Part shown: positions 19,400 to 28,667 of the stretch, piece by piece
Layout: every line of letters starts with the position of its first letter
How positions within the stretch are numbered: the first letter of the stretch is position 1
Source: Roseicella frigidaeris
GTDB taxonomy: Bacteria; Pseudomonadota; Alphaproteobacteria; Acetobacterales; Acetobacteraceae
Length of the DNA: 64,000 nucleotides
Assembly: GCF_003258945.1 (NCBI RefSeq)
Contig: NZ_QLIX01000021.1
Coordinates: 30,765 to 94,764 of the forward strand
Reading direction: 5' to 3'
The notes under the pieces: model-generated
Databases searched by the model: none
The model's input: only the letters and a program-made list of their open reading frames with translations
What the model was told of the DNA's origin: nothing
Program-made: the position numbers and the translations under genes

Positions 19400-20314
19400 A
19401 TGTCGCTGCTCAAGGCGGAACCTCCGGCGCGGGTCACCTCGCTGCCGGAATTGTTTGCCATCGCGCACGCGCTCGAGGAGGAGGCGGCCAGCCGCTACGC
19501 CGCCCTGGCGGAGGAGATGGAGGCGTTGCAGATGCCTCGGGTCGCTGCGGTGTTCCGGCACCTCGTGGATGAGAAACGCGGGCATGCCCAGCGCATCGAG
19601 GACTGGGCTCGCGGGACCACGGGCATGCTCCCCGACCATCGTCTGTTGCGCTGGCAGCCGCCCGAGACCTTCGATGAAGAGGAGGCCCGCCAACTCGCCT
19701 TGTCCCGGCTGGCCAGCGCCTACCGCGCCCTCTCCATGGCGGTGCGGAACGAGGAGCGGGCCTTCGCCCTCTGGACCTATATCGCGGCTCATGCCGAGGC
19801 ACCGGCCATCCGCGCCGCGGCGGAGCGGATGGCTGGCGAGGAACTGCGCCACGCTGCCCTGCTACGGCGCGAGCGGCGGCGAGCCTATCATGAGGAGCGT
19901 GGCGACGCAGCCGGTTCGGGAAGGCCGTCTCCGCTGGGGCGGGCCATCGGGGCCGAGCTGCGGCTGGCCTCGCTCCTGCCGATCCTCGCCGAGGCCGAAC
20001 CGGACGCCGGACAGGCGACGGTCTGGCGTCGCCTGGCGGGTGAGGCATCCACCATGGCCGCCGAGGGTGCGGCGCTGGCCGGCGAGGAGACGCTTCCGGG
20101 CAGCGCGCCAACAGCATCCGCCGTCCGGACGGATCTCCTGACCGCTGCCTGGCATGCCGCCGAGCAAGCCTCCGAAGCCTATCTGGACGCCGCCGATGCG
20201 GGGCGCGACGAAGCGGTGGTGCGGCGGCTGCAGTCCCTGGCCGAGCGGGCCATCGCTCACGTTGCCGTCTTGCGACATGCCGCCGCTGCACCTGCCGGAC
20301 GGATGCTGCCCTGA
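19400..20314 (+). CDS. Ferritin-like diiron (rubrerythrin-type) protein divergent from nosR
   Basis: A 304-residue, mostly helical soluble protein. The first 170 residues form a ferritin-like four-helix bundle with the diiron pattern intact: E in LEEEAASRY, then DEKRGH, E in NEERAFALW, then EELRHA. The remaining 130 residues are further helices of unknown role. The ATG at 19400 follows a GGACGGAGA site. It shares the 185-base control region with nosR, so joint regulation under NO or low oxygen is likely. Iron storage, peroxide or NO detoxification are possible; none is proven. Confidence 0.72.
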   Translation: MSLLKAEPPARVTSLPELFAIAHALEEEAASRYAALAEEMEALQMPRVAAVFRHLVDEKRGHAQRIEDWARGTTGMLPDHRLLRWQPPETFDEEEARQLALSRLASAYRALSMAVRNEERAFALWTYIAAHAEAPAIRAAAERMAGEELRHAALLRRERRRAYHEERGDAAGSGRPSPLGRAIGAELRLASLLPILAEAEPDAGQATVWRRLAGEASTMAAEGAALAGEETLPGSAPTASAVRTDLLTAAWHAAEQASEAYLDAADAGRDEAVVRRLQSLAERAIAHVAVLRHAAAAPAGRMLP

Positions 20315-20473
20315 CGGCGCCGCCGTATGAACGGTGCGGCAGGCACGGCACCAATGGGGGGCGCGTTCTCCAGCGGCGAGCAGCAGGGGTGCCAGCAGGA
20401 CGATGCTGCGTGGCATGCGGCCTCCGCATCTTCAAGAAGCGTGCTCCATGACCTCAGGAGGGCATGGCGGTGG

Positions 20474-20517
20474 CCAGACCATGATCCGTTCACTCGGGTT
20501 CACGGACCATGGTCTGG
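20474..20517. repeat. Inverted repeat with 16-bp arms
   Basis: CCAGACCATGATCCGT and ACGGACCATGGTCTGG pair with one mismatch around a 12-base spacer. It lies between the convergent ferritin-like and DUF4142 genes, where a bidirectional terminator would be expected. There is no T-run, so a protein-binding or mobile palindrome is also possible. Confidence 0.6.
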
Positions 20518-20595
20518 CGTGTTGTTGTGTCGCGTGATTCACGCCTTCGCTGTTTCCAGCTCAGGCGACCACGCTTCAGGCGGCGTCGCAGCCGA

Positions 20596-21192
20596 TCAGT
20601 ACTGCGGCGGGGTCTCGATGGTCTCGACGCGCAGGCCCATCGGTTCGCCGAGCGTCCGCGCGGTCTCGAAATGCGCCCGCACGGCGGCGAGCACGCTGAT
20701 GCCGAGGCGCTGCAGGGCCGGGTCGGGCGAGTTCGAGGCCATGGTCTGGAACAGCTCCGCCATCGGCCGGTAGAGCCCGAGCTGACGCGCCAGGAAAGCC
20801 CGGTCGAAGCCGTCCCCGGATGCCTGGCGCAGGGTGTCGAGGGAGGGATCCTGGACGCGCGCCGCGGCCCGGTTCGGCAGGTCCAGCCGCCGCTCGGCGG
20901 CGAGGGTGGCGATGTCCTGGCGGAAGCGCTCATGGTCCGCGGCGATGGATTGGGCGAGTTGCCGCACGGCCGGCGCGGCGGCCCGCTGCGCCCCGATCTG
21001 CCCGGCTTCGGCCTGCGCCTCGCAGAACAGGGCGGCGCGCTGCAGCGTGCGCAGGTCCGCGATGGCCATGCCCTGGCCGGGTTGCGGCGGTAGGCGCGGC
21101 GTCGGATCCGGTGTGAGCCGGGTCTGCGCGCCCGCCGCGCCTCCCGCCAGCGCGGCGGCGCCCACGAGCAGGAGGGTGGTCCGTCTCATCAT
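20596..21192 (-). CDS. DUF4142 exported protein
   Basis: A 198-residue protein with a signal peptide (RRTTLLLVGAAALAGGAAGA) and a DUF4142 ferritin-like helical domain (QSIAADHERFRQDIATLAAE, then SNSPDPALQRLGISVLAAVR). DUF4142 proteins are periplasmic or outer-membrane-facing and of unknown function. The ATG at 21192 is used because GGGAGGA sits 8 bases upstream. It begins 29 bases after norD, so it is probably the last gene of the nor operon; this link is unusual and worth noting. Confidence 0.8.
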   Translation of the reverse strand: MMRRTTLLLVGAAALAGGAAGAQTRLTPDPTPRLPPQPGQGMAIADLRTLQRAALFCEAQAEAGQIGAQRAAAPAVRQLAQSIAADHERFRQDIATLAAERRLDLPNRAAARVQDPSLDTLRQASGDGFDRAFLARQLGLYRPMAELFQTMASNSPDPALQRLGISVLAAVRAHFETARTLGEPMGLRVETIETPPQY

Positions 21193-21221
21193 CCTGGTGT
21201 CCTCCCGCATCTGGCCATCGT

Positions 21222-23159
21222 TCAGCCGGTGACTTGCAGGTAGATCGCTGGCAGCGCCACTGGCAGCCGGCTGATGTCCGGGACGATGGCGTAGCCGCCG
21301 GGCCCGAAGAGATAGGGAACATAGTCCCGCGCCTCACGGTCCACCGTGATGCCGAAGACCTTGCAGCCGGCCCGGCGCGCCTCGCGGATGGCCATGCGGG
21401 TGTCCTCGATCGCGTAGCGGCCCTCGTAGTGGTCGACATCGTTCGGCTTGCCGTCGGTCAGCAGCAGCAGCAGCCGGTGGCTGCACGGGCGCTGCGCCAG
21501 CAGATACGCCGCGTGCCGGACCGCGGCGCCCATCCGGGTGTAGTGGCCGGGGCGGAGCGCCCGGATGCGGCGGACCACCGCCGCGGCCAGCCGCTCGTCG
21601 AAATCCTTGACCATGCACAGCCAGACCGCGTCGCGCCGGCGCGAGGTGAAGGTGAGCACCGCATGCTCGTCGCCGCAGGCGTCCAGCCCGCCGACGAGCG
21701 CGAGCAGCGCCTCCCGCTCCACATCCAGCACCCGCCGATCCGAGACCCAGGCCTCGGTGGAGAGCGAGACATCCACCAGCACCAGCACCGACAGGTCGCG
21801 CCGGAGGCTGCGCGCCGCGCTGTGCACCCGGTCGCTGCCCGGCGCGCCGGCCCGGCGGTCGGCGAGGCTGCGCACCAGGGCCGAGAGGTCGAGCTCCTCC
21901 CCATCCGGTTGACCATGCAGCACCTGGCGGCGCGGACGCAGCGCCTCGAATTGCCGCCGCACGCGGCGGATCCGTCGGCGAGCCGCCTCGTCCGGGCGCC
22001 AGTCCTCGCCTGGCGTGGCGTCCTCCGGCGCCGGTTCGGCGAGCACGCGGCAATGCGCCGGCCGGTGGCGGCCGCTGCGATGGTCCCATTCCGGATAGGT
22101 GAAGCTCTCCGGCGCCGCCGCCAGCGCCCCTTCCGCCGCCCTGGTGGGCGACAGGTCGAGTTCCATCCGCAATCGGGTGGCGGCGTGGCGCTGGTGCTCA
22201 CCGATGCCGATCTCGTCCAGGTCCTCGGCGGCCTGGCGGGCGCCCGCCTCGTCGTCATCCTCAACGGCGCGGGCAAGGTTCACCATCTCGGCGAGGCCAA
22301 GGATGGTTTCGAAGCGGTTCAGCAGCAGCGGGTCGCGCCGGCGCGTCTGATCGGCCTCGCGGCGGCGGGCCCGGCGGCGGCGCCCGCCCGCCTCGGCCGC
22401 CGCGCCGCTGCCCTCCTCCTGCCCGGCAGCGTCGCGCGCCGCGCTCGGCGCGGGCGCCTCCACCTCACCCCAGAGGGGCACAGGCAGAAAGGGGCGGTAG
22501 CCGCGGCCGGCGTGAAAGCCGTCGAGCGGAACATCGGGGTCGAGCAGCGCGGCGGCAGCCGGCGGCAGCGGCGCCGGGTCGCCGAGCGCGGCGCGCACCG
22601 CCGCCTCCATCGCGGCCTCCTTGCCGGAGAGGCGGCGGGCCGGGCGCGCTGTGAGGAGGGCCGCGGCGAGATCGCTGTGCAACGGGCGCAATCCGGGGAA
22701 CGCCGCGAGCAGCCTGGCCGTCTGGGCCCGCGCGGCCCGCAAGCGTTCCGCATCCCGCCGCAGCGGGTCGGGACCGGCCGGCGACGGTACCGGCGCGACG
22801 GCGAACCAGGCGGCCAACCATTCGTAGAGAGCCCCGTTCGCGGCGCGATCGGGCAGCAGGTCGATGACGGGCGGCAGGTGCAACGTCGCGCCATCGAAGC
22901 GCGCGATGTCAAGCCGCTCCGTGTCGCCGAGGCCGAGCCGGGCGCGCAGCCCCAGGCGGTGCCGGGAGAGGGTCGCGTCGCCCGCCGCGAGTTGCACCCC
23001 GCCCGCCCCGCCGAGGGCGCGGAACAGGATGCCGAGACGGGTCCGGACCTCATCCAGCCGCAGGGCGGCCGCCGGGTGACGGGGCCAGGAATGGGCGCCG
23101 CCGACAAGTCTGTGCCAGTGCTGGCCGACGCTCTCCTCCGGCTCGAAGCTCCAGCCCAT
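21222..23159 (-). CDS. norD: NorD, von Willebrand factor A protein for NO reductase activation
   Basis: A 645-residue protein whose last 220 residues are a vWA domain with the MIDAS motif DVSLSTEAW, plus the later TRMGAAVRH and LLTDGKPND. The N-terminal 400 residues are the NorD-specific region. NorD acts with the NorQ ATPase to mature or activate the nitric oxide reductase complex, probably by inserting its non-haem iron. It starts 4 bases after norQ and has the normal family length. Confidence 0.93.
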   Translation of the reverse strand: MGWSFEPEESVGQHWHRLVGGAHSWPRHPAAALRLDEVRTRLGILFRALGGAGGVQLAAGDATLSRHRLGLRARLGLGDTERLDIARFDGATLHLPPVIDLLPDRAANGALYEWLAAWFAVAPVPSPAGPDPLRRDAERLRAARAQTARLLAAFPGLRPLHSDLAAALLTARPARRLSGKEAAMEAAVRAALGDPAPLPPAAAALLDPDVPLDGFHAGRGYRPFLPVPLWGEVEAPAPSAARDAAGQEEGSGAAAEAGGRRRRARRREADQTRRRDPLLLNRFETILGLAEMVNLARAVEDDDEAGARQAAEDLDEIGIGEHQRHAATRLRMELDLSPTRAAEGALAAAPESFTYPEWDHRSGRHRPAHCRVLAEPAPEDATPGEDWRPDEAARRRIRRVRRQFEALRPRRQVLHGQPDGEELDLSALVRSLADRRAGAPGSDRVHSAARSLRRDLSVLVLVDVSLSTEAWVSDRRVLDVEREALLALVGGLDACGDEHAVLTFTSRRRDAVWLCMVKDFDERLAAAVVRRIRALRPGHYTRMGAAVRHAAYLLAQRPCSHRLLLLLTDGKPNDVDHYEGRYAIEDTRMAIREARRAGCKVFGITVDREARDYVPYLFGPGGYAIVPDISRLPVALPAIYLQVTG

Positions 23160-23163
23160 GCCG

Positions 23164-23966
<803 letters not shown>

Positions 23967-23970
<4 letters not shown>

Positions 23971-25316
23971 TCGGCGGGCTGCGGCTCGGCGACCATATGC
24001 GCCGGGCGCTCCACCCGCGCCGGGCCGAAGATGGACCAGACGAAGAGCAGCGCGCCGAGCAGCACGAAGCAGCCGGCCCCGAGCCGCATCCAGTAGAAGA
24101 CCGCGATCTGGTCTTGCGCCTCCATGTAGGTCATCCCCATCACCCGCTGCAGGTGAACCTGCACGACGCCGCCGAAGGTCAGGGTGACCGCCATGAAGAC
24201 CACGGCCGAGGTGGTGATCCAGAAGCTCCACATGTTGAGCACCTGATTGTAGGGCTGCACCCCGCGCAGGTAGGGCATGGCGTAGGTGATGACCGCCAGG
24301 TTGATCATCGCGTAGGCGCCGTAGAAGGCGAGGTGCCCGTGCGCCGCGGTGATCTGCGTGCCGTGGCTGTAGTAGTTCACCCAGCTCAGCGTGTGCAGGA
24401 AGCCCCAGACGCCGGCGCCGAAGAAGGCGCCCACGGTGCATCCGAGCGACCAGAGCATCGCCGCCTTGTTCGGGTGGTCGCGGCGGCCGCGCCAGACCAT
24501 GGTGAAGGCGAAGATCACCATGGCGAAGAAGGGCGCGATTTCCAGCGTCGAGAAGATGTTGCCCACCCATTGCCAGTAGCCCGGCGCGCCGATCCAATAA
24601 TAGTGATGCCCGGTGCCGAGCAGGCCGGAGAAGAGGGCGAGGCCAACGATGCCGTAGAGCCACTTCTCCACCACCTCGCGGTCCACGCCGGTCATCTTGA
24701 TGACCAGGAAGGCGAGGATGGAGGCCATCACCAGCTCCCACACGCCTTCCACCCAGAGATGGATGACGTACCACCAGTAGAGCTTGTCCACGGCGATGTT
24801 CGTCGGGTTCCATATGGCGAAGAGCCAGAACACCGCGATGCCGGCCATTCCCAGCATGAGGACGCTGGTCACCGCGGTGCGGCGGCCGCGCAGGATCGTG
24901 CTGCCGATGTTGAAGAGGAAGATCAGCGCGACGACGACGATCGCCCACTTGATCCAGAGCGGCTGCTCCAGGAACTCCCGCCCACCATGGATGCCGAGCA
25001 GGTAGCCGCCGACCGCGGCGAGGGCGCCGACCAGCAGCAGGCCGAACTGGATATAGGCGAGCAGCGGGCTGGTGATGTCGCGCTCCGCCTCCTCCGGCAC
25101 CAGGTAATAGGCGGCCCCGAAGAAGCCCATCAGCAGCCACACGACTAGGGCGTTGGTGTGGATCATGCGGAGGATGTTGAAGGGGACGATCTCCGCCAGG
25201 AAATTCGGCATGGTGTAGACCATGGCCGCGAGCAGGCCGAAGAGAAGCTGCACGACGAAGAGGGCTATGGCGCCCGTGAAGTAAACAAGGGCGACCTTTT
25301 GGCTGGCATATTTCAT
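23967..25316 (-). CDS. norB: NorB, nitric oxide reductase catalytic subunit (cNOR)
   Basis: A 449-residue, twelve-helix member of the haem-copper oxidase superfamily that reduces NO to N2O. Haem b and b3/FeB ligands are visible in RMIHTNALV, HLWVEGVWE (the FeB histidine and the NOR-specific glutamate), GTGHHYYWIG, and HGTQITAAHGHLAFYGAY. The length without an N-terminal quinol-oxidase extension shows the cytochrome-c-dependent type, matching the adjacent norC. It starts 16 bases after norC. Confidence 0.97.
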
Positions 25317-25332
25317 TCCGGCACTCTCCCCC

Positions 25333-25785
25333 TCAACCCGACTGGTTGGGCGGCCAGCCCTGGGTGTTGATCTTGCTGACGAATTCGAGGAAGTCGGCGA
25401 GGTCGCTCACCTCCTGCTCGGTCAGATGGAATTGCGGCATCTGCCGCCGGCCGGGCACGCCGCTGGGTTGCGATGCCATCCAGGCGGCGAGCATGCCGCG
25501 CGCGCCCTCGCGATCCTGGTCGCCGCCGTAGCGCTTCCAGACATTGCCGAGTTCCGGCGCGAAATACGCCCCCTCGCCGAGCAGCGTATGGCAGTTGATG
25601 CAGGAGTTGCGCTCCCAGACTTCCTTGCCGCGCACCACGCCGTCTGACATCGCCGAGGTGGGGGCGCTCCTGCCCGTCATGTAGACATGCGTATGAAGCG
25701 TCAGCGCGACGAAAACGGCCAGGAAGAAAGCCGATCCACCATAGAAGATGTTCCGAGTAGCGTTTTTCGTCAGCCGCTCTTCCAT
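25333..25785 (-). CDS. norC: NorC, cytochrome c subunit of nitric oxide reductase
   Basis: A 150-residue protein with one N-terminal membrane anchor (residues 12-32) and a periplasmic cytochrome c domain. The haem motif is CINCH, and the distal methionine lies in GRRQMPQF. It passes electrons from soluble cytochrome to NorB. The ATG at 25785 follows GGCGGAGGG and yields the family N-terminus MEERLTKNATRNIFYGGS. It is the first gene of norCBQD. Confidence 0.96.
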   Translation of the reverse strand: MEERLTKNATRNIFYGGSAFFLAVFVALTLHTHVYMTGRSAPTSAMSDGVVRGKEVWERNSCINCHTLLGEGAYFAPELGNVWKRYGGDQDREGARGMLAAWMASQPSGVPGRRQMPQFHLTEQEVSDLADFLEFVSKINTQGWPPNQSG

Positions 25786-25817
25786 ATGCGCCCTCCGCCT
25801 TGCTGCCAGACGCGCCA

Positions 25818-25835
25818 ATATCCTGGCCTGGATAT
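25818..25835. promoter_or_regulatory. Palindrome ATATCC-N6-GGATAT ahead of norC
   Basis: A perfect 6-bp inverted repeat with a 6-base spacer, 33 bases upstream of the norC start on its strand. It lies inside the predicted nor leader and could be an operator or a small leader hairpin. No known consensus was matched. Confidence 0.35.
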
Positions 25836-25882
25836 CCGAGCGCCCTGTCGTGCTGTCCGGCGTCGGCAGGCCAGCCTGAGGC

Positions 25883-26068
25883 TCACGGTCCGGGCGCCAC
25901 CCATTGCAACCAGGTCACGTTCGATACGATCGGTGCCGCCGGGTGCACCCACCTTGGGCAAGGACAGCCGATATGCGATTCGAGATAAAGCGGCATCTGC
26001 ACGGCCTGTCCCTCTCTGGCGTGTCCTGGCCTGGGGTTTCGCGGATCGAGCGGCGTGTTGACCACCAT
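25883..26068 (-). CDS. Possible 61-residue leader protein upstream of norC
   Basis: A short open frame in the interval between norC and its predicted promoter. It begins with ATG at 26068 after a purine-rich AGAGAGAAGAAG and ends 97 bases before norC. The protein contains GCPCPRW near the middle and has no membrane segment or recognised domain. It may be a real small protein, a translated leader controlling norC, or chance; nothing but position supports it. Confidence 0.3.
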   Translation of the reverse strand: MVVNTPLDPRNPRPGHAREGQAVQMPLYLESHIGCPCPRWVHPAAPIVSNVTWLQWVAPGP

Positions 26069-26070
26069 CT

Positions 26071-26119
26071 TCTTCTCTCTATGCAGCAGGTCGCGGCGTG
26101 GCTCTTTGCGCTTCGTCAA
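26071..26119 (-). promoter_or_regulatory. Predicted NnrR/FNR-type promoter of the nor operon
   Basis: TTGCGCTTCGTCAA at 26106-26119 fits TTG-N8-CAA with the TTGCG half-site associated with NnrR. Twenty-two bases on, the minus strand has CATAGA (26083-26078) as a weak -10, giving a predicted start near 26071. The spacing is identical to that at nosR. It would leave a 286-base leader before norC. Confidence 0.55.
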
Positions 26120-26395
26120 ACAACGCGGCGCGGCCAAGGTCGCTTATACTTTGGTCCTGAGAAAATTAAGGAAATTTTAGGCCCGATCGCCGCAAGCAGC
26201 GCTGATGTCCGGTGCCTGTTCGTCGGTTATGCCGGGCGGACGGTGGCGGCGCAGATCGTCGGCGCCACCCCGCGCGGCGGCGGGGGTCCGACCGGCTTCG
26301 GCGAGCCGCTCGTCACGCTGCGGCATCTTTGAACCGGCGGCTTCCAGGCCAGCCGCGCGCAATGCATCCGGTCCAGGCGAGCCGGCGGGGCCTCG
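26120..26395. other. Rest of the nor/IclR intergenic region
   Basis: No gene recognised. An AT-rich inverted repeat AAAATT-AAGGA-AATTTT lies at 26162-26178, and a TATACT hexamer at about 26145 points rightward, away from nor. This is unusually AT-rich for the window and may be a binding site or a short regulatory transcript start. It flanks the 3' end of the IclR gene. Confidence 0.35.
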
Positions 26396-27184
26396 TCAGC
26401 GGGCGGCGGGCTGCCCGCGCACCAGACCGTATCCCAGCGCGGCGGAGGCGGCCTGGCCAGCCAGGCGAAGCTGCGCGGCCGTGCGCCCCTCCGGCGCGAT
26501 GTCCAGATGGCCGGCGGCGCCGAGGGTGGTGAGGGCCGCCGCCAGATCGCCCGCGTGATTGAAGACGGGGACGGAGATCGCCGCGAAGCCGGCATTCAGC
26601 AATCCGTCCGTGATGGCGATTCCGGAGCGCCGGGCCGCCTCGATCTCCTGCCGCAGGTTCCGGCCGGCCTTCGTCGCCTCGGCCTCGGGCAGGAAGGCAA
26701 GGAAGATGCGGCCGGAGGCGGAGCGGTCCAGCGGCAGCGCGAAGCCAAGCCGGATCGCGAGGGAGACGTTGCGGCGGCCATCCAGCCGCGCGACGATCAC
26801 CGGCGACTGGCCCGACCAGACGGAGAGATGCACCGACTCGCCCGTCTCGTCGCGGAAACGGCGCATGGCATCCAGCGCCGCGTCCCGCACCTCGAGGCGG
26901 CCGAGGGCGGCGAGGCCGAGCGACAGGGCGCGCGGGCCCAGATCGTAGCGGCCGCCTTCCCCGTCCTGCGTCACGAGTCCGACGGCGCGCAGGCTGGCCA
27001 GATAGGCATGGGCGCGGCTGGGCGGCATGCCGGCGGCGGCGGCCAGTTCCTTCAGCGGCGCCGGTCCGCCGGCCGCCTCCAGCGCCGCGATCAGGCGAAA
27101 GCCGATCACGACGGACTGGATGGAGCGCTGTTCGGAACCGGCCTCGGTCCCCGTGTCTTCCTGGCCCGTGCCGGCAGAACGCAT
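26396..27184 (-). CDS. IclR-family transcriptional regulator
   Basis: A 262-residue IclR regulator. The N-terminal winged helix covers residues 20-80 (LKELAAAAGMPPSRAHAYLA), and the effector domain extends from about 95 to the end (SGQSPVIVARLDGRRNV, LDRSASGRIFLAFLPE, DGLLNAGFAAISVPVF). It is read in the same direction as the FAD monooxygenase whose start lies 1.3 kb upstream, and IclR proteins often control aromatic catabolism genes. The effector is not known. Confidence 0.9.
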   Translation of the reverse strand: MRSAGTGQEDTGTEAGSEQRSIQSVVIGFRLIAALEAAGGPAPLKELAAAAGMPPSRAHAYLASLRAVGLVTQDGEGGRYDLGPRALSLGLAALGRLEVRDAALDAMRRFRDETGESVHLSVWSGQSPVIVARLDGRRNVSLAIRLGFALPLDRSASGRIFLAFLPEAEATKAGRNLRQEIEAARRSGIAITDGLLNAGFAAISVPVFNHAGDLAAALTTLGAAGHLDIAPEGRTAAQLRLAGQAASAALGYGLVRGQPAAR

Positions 27185-27315
27185 GGCGGCACTTAACGGC
27201 CGCGCCCGAGGGACTGTCAATCTGGGGACGGCGCGACCTTCCCGGCCGGCCGTCGGTGCCCGGGTCGGCAGGGTGGCGACGCCATCGCCATGCGGCCGCC
27301 CCTGCCGGCCATGGC

Positions 27316-28524
27316 TCAGACGGCGACCTCGTCCACCTTGTAGCGGAACAGCCAGTCGTAGCGATCGCGGACCCGCTCCTCGGCCCATTCGCGGTCGACA
27401 TAGGCCTGCGCGCCCTCCAGCTCCGCCAGCGCCGGGTTGTGGAAGCGCCGCGCATTCTCCGCCGCGGCCAGCACCATCCGGTTCGTGCGCTCGCGCCGGG
27501 CCGCCTCGTAGCGCCGCAGCGCGGCGGGCAGGTCGTCGTCCGCCGCGCCCGCCAGCGCGCGCGCGAGCACGTAGCCGTCCTCGATCGCCTGCACCGCCCC
27601 CTGCGCCATCATCGGCAGGGTGGGGTGGCAGGCATCGCCGAGCAGCGTGACGCGCCCTTCCGTCCAGCGTTCCAGCGGCGGCCGCAGCATCAGGGCCCAT
27701 TTGTAGGGCACCTCAATGGCCTGGATCATCGCCTGCACGTCGGCGTGCCAGTCGCGGAAGTCGTTCGCCAGCTCCTCGGTGGTGCCGCGCTGCGTCCAGG
27801 ATTCCACCTGCCAGTCGTCGCGCTCGACGATGCCGACGAAGTTCATCAGCTCGCCCCGGTGCAGCGGATACTGCACGACATGCCGCCCGGGCCCGACCCA
27901 GTTGATCGCCACGGTGCGGCGCATATGCGCGGGCAGCGCCGCCATCGGGATCACCCCGCGCCAGGCCAGCATGCCGGAGAATTGCGCCTTGTCCTCCCCG
28001 AACAGCCCGTGGCGGATGGCCGAGTGGATGCCGTCCGCCCCGATCAGCACGTCGCCTTCGGCCACGCTGCCATCGGCGAGGTGTAGCGCCGCGCCGCCTG
28101 CGGTCTGGCTGAGGCCCGTCGCCCTGGCGCCGAGGCGGATGGCATCCGGCTTGGCGCGCCGCACCGCCTCGGCGAGGACGCCATGCAGGTCCGGACGGTA
28201 CACCGTGTAGTAGGGGAAGCCGTAGCGGGCGACGGATTCCGCGCCGAGGTCGAAGAGCTTCCAGGTGCGGCCGGTGCTCCAGAGGCGGATCTCCTTGCCG
28301 CTCGCCTCGCAGGCCTCCCGCTCCACCGCCTCGCCGATGCCGAGGGCGTGCAGCACGCGCGAGCCGTTGGCACTGATCTGCACCCCGGCGCCGACCTCGC
28401 GCAATTCCGGCGCCTGTTCGTACACCGCGACGTCGAGACCGCGCTGCAGCAGGGCGAGCGCCGCCGTCAGGCCGCCCAGGCCGCCGCCCGCAATGAGAAC
28501 CTTCACCGGCCTTGCTCCCACCAT
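27316..28524 (-). CDS. FAD-dependent aromatic monooxygenase (salicylate hydroxylase-like)
   Basis: A 402-residue group A flavoprotein hydroxylase. The FAD-binding GGGLGGLTAALAL is at residues 13-25, the DG motif is in LIGADGIHSAIR near 165, and the GD motif is in LLGDACHPTLPMMAQG near 295. It resembles salicylate 1-hydroxylase and 6-hydroxynicotinate 3-monooxygenase, which hydroxylate (often with decarboxylation) an aromatic acid using NAD(P)H and O2. The substrate cannot be fixed from sequence. It diverges from a Bug-type binding protein, which may deliver the same compound. Confidence 0.88.
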   Translation of the reverse strand: MVGARPVKVLIAGGGLGGLTAALALLQRGLDVAVYEQAPELREVGAGVQISANGSRVLHALGIGEAVEREACEASGKEIRLWSTGRTWKLFDLGAESVARYGFPYYTVYRPDLHGVLAEAVRRAKPDAIRLGARATGLSQTAGGAALHLADGSVAEGDVLIGADGIHSAIRHGLFGEDKAQFSGMLAWRGVIPMAALPAHMRRTVAINWVGPGRHVVQYPLHRGELMNFVGIVERDDWQVESWTQRGTTEELANDFRDWHADVQAMIQAIEVPYKWALMLRPPLERWTEGRVTLLGDACHPTLPMMAQGAVQAIEDGYVLARALAGAADDDLPAALRRYEAARRERTNRMVLAAAENARRFHNPALAELEGAQAYVDREWAEERVRDRYDWLFRYKVDEVAV

Positions 28525-28562
28525 CGCCTCCCCGCTGTCGCCGGCCCTGTCTGCCGATCCAG

Positions 28563-28589
28563 CATATTCAATATTAGATAAACATATTC
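28563..28589. promoter_or_regulatory. AT-rich divergent control region with CATATTC direct repeats
   Basis: CATATTC occurs at 28563-28569 and 28583-28589, 20 bases (two helical turns) apart, inside a short AT-rich island in the 143-base gap between the FAD monooxygenase and the Bug protein. Such a pair could be a binding site for the nearby IclR regulator. Confidence 0.4.
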
Positions 28590-28667
28590 GTCAATTGAGA
28601 ATTCAAGGCGCGGACCGCATGGTGTGCCCCCTGGCCGATGCGGCCATGGCGGCAAGCGGGAGGAACG

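Noticed and set aside
14959..20141. Long plus-strand open frames opposite nosZ and nosR
   Set aside because: Antisense to securely identified genes, with the same artefact composition.
26140..26180. AT-rich inverted repeat as a terminator for the nor operon or IclR gene
   Set aside because: It lies upstream of nor and beyond the IclR stop with AT-only arms, so it lacks the GC stem of a terminator.
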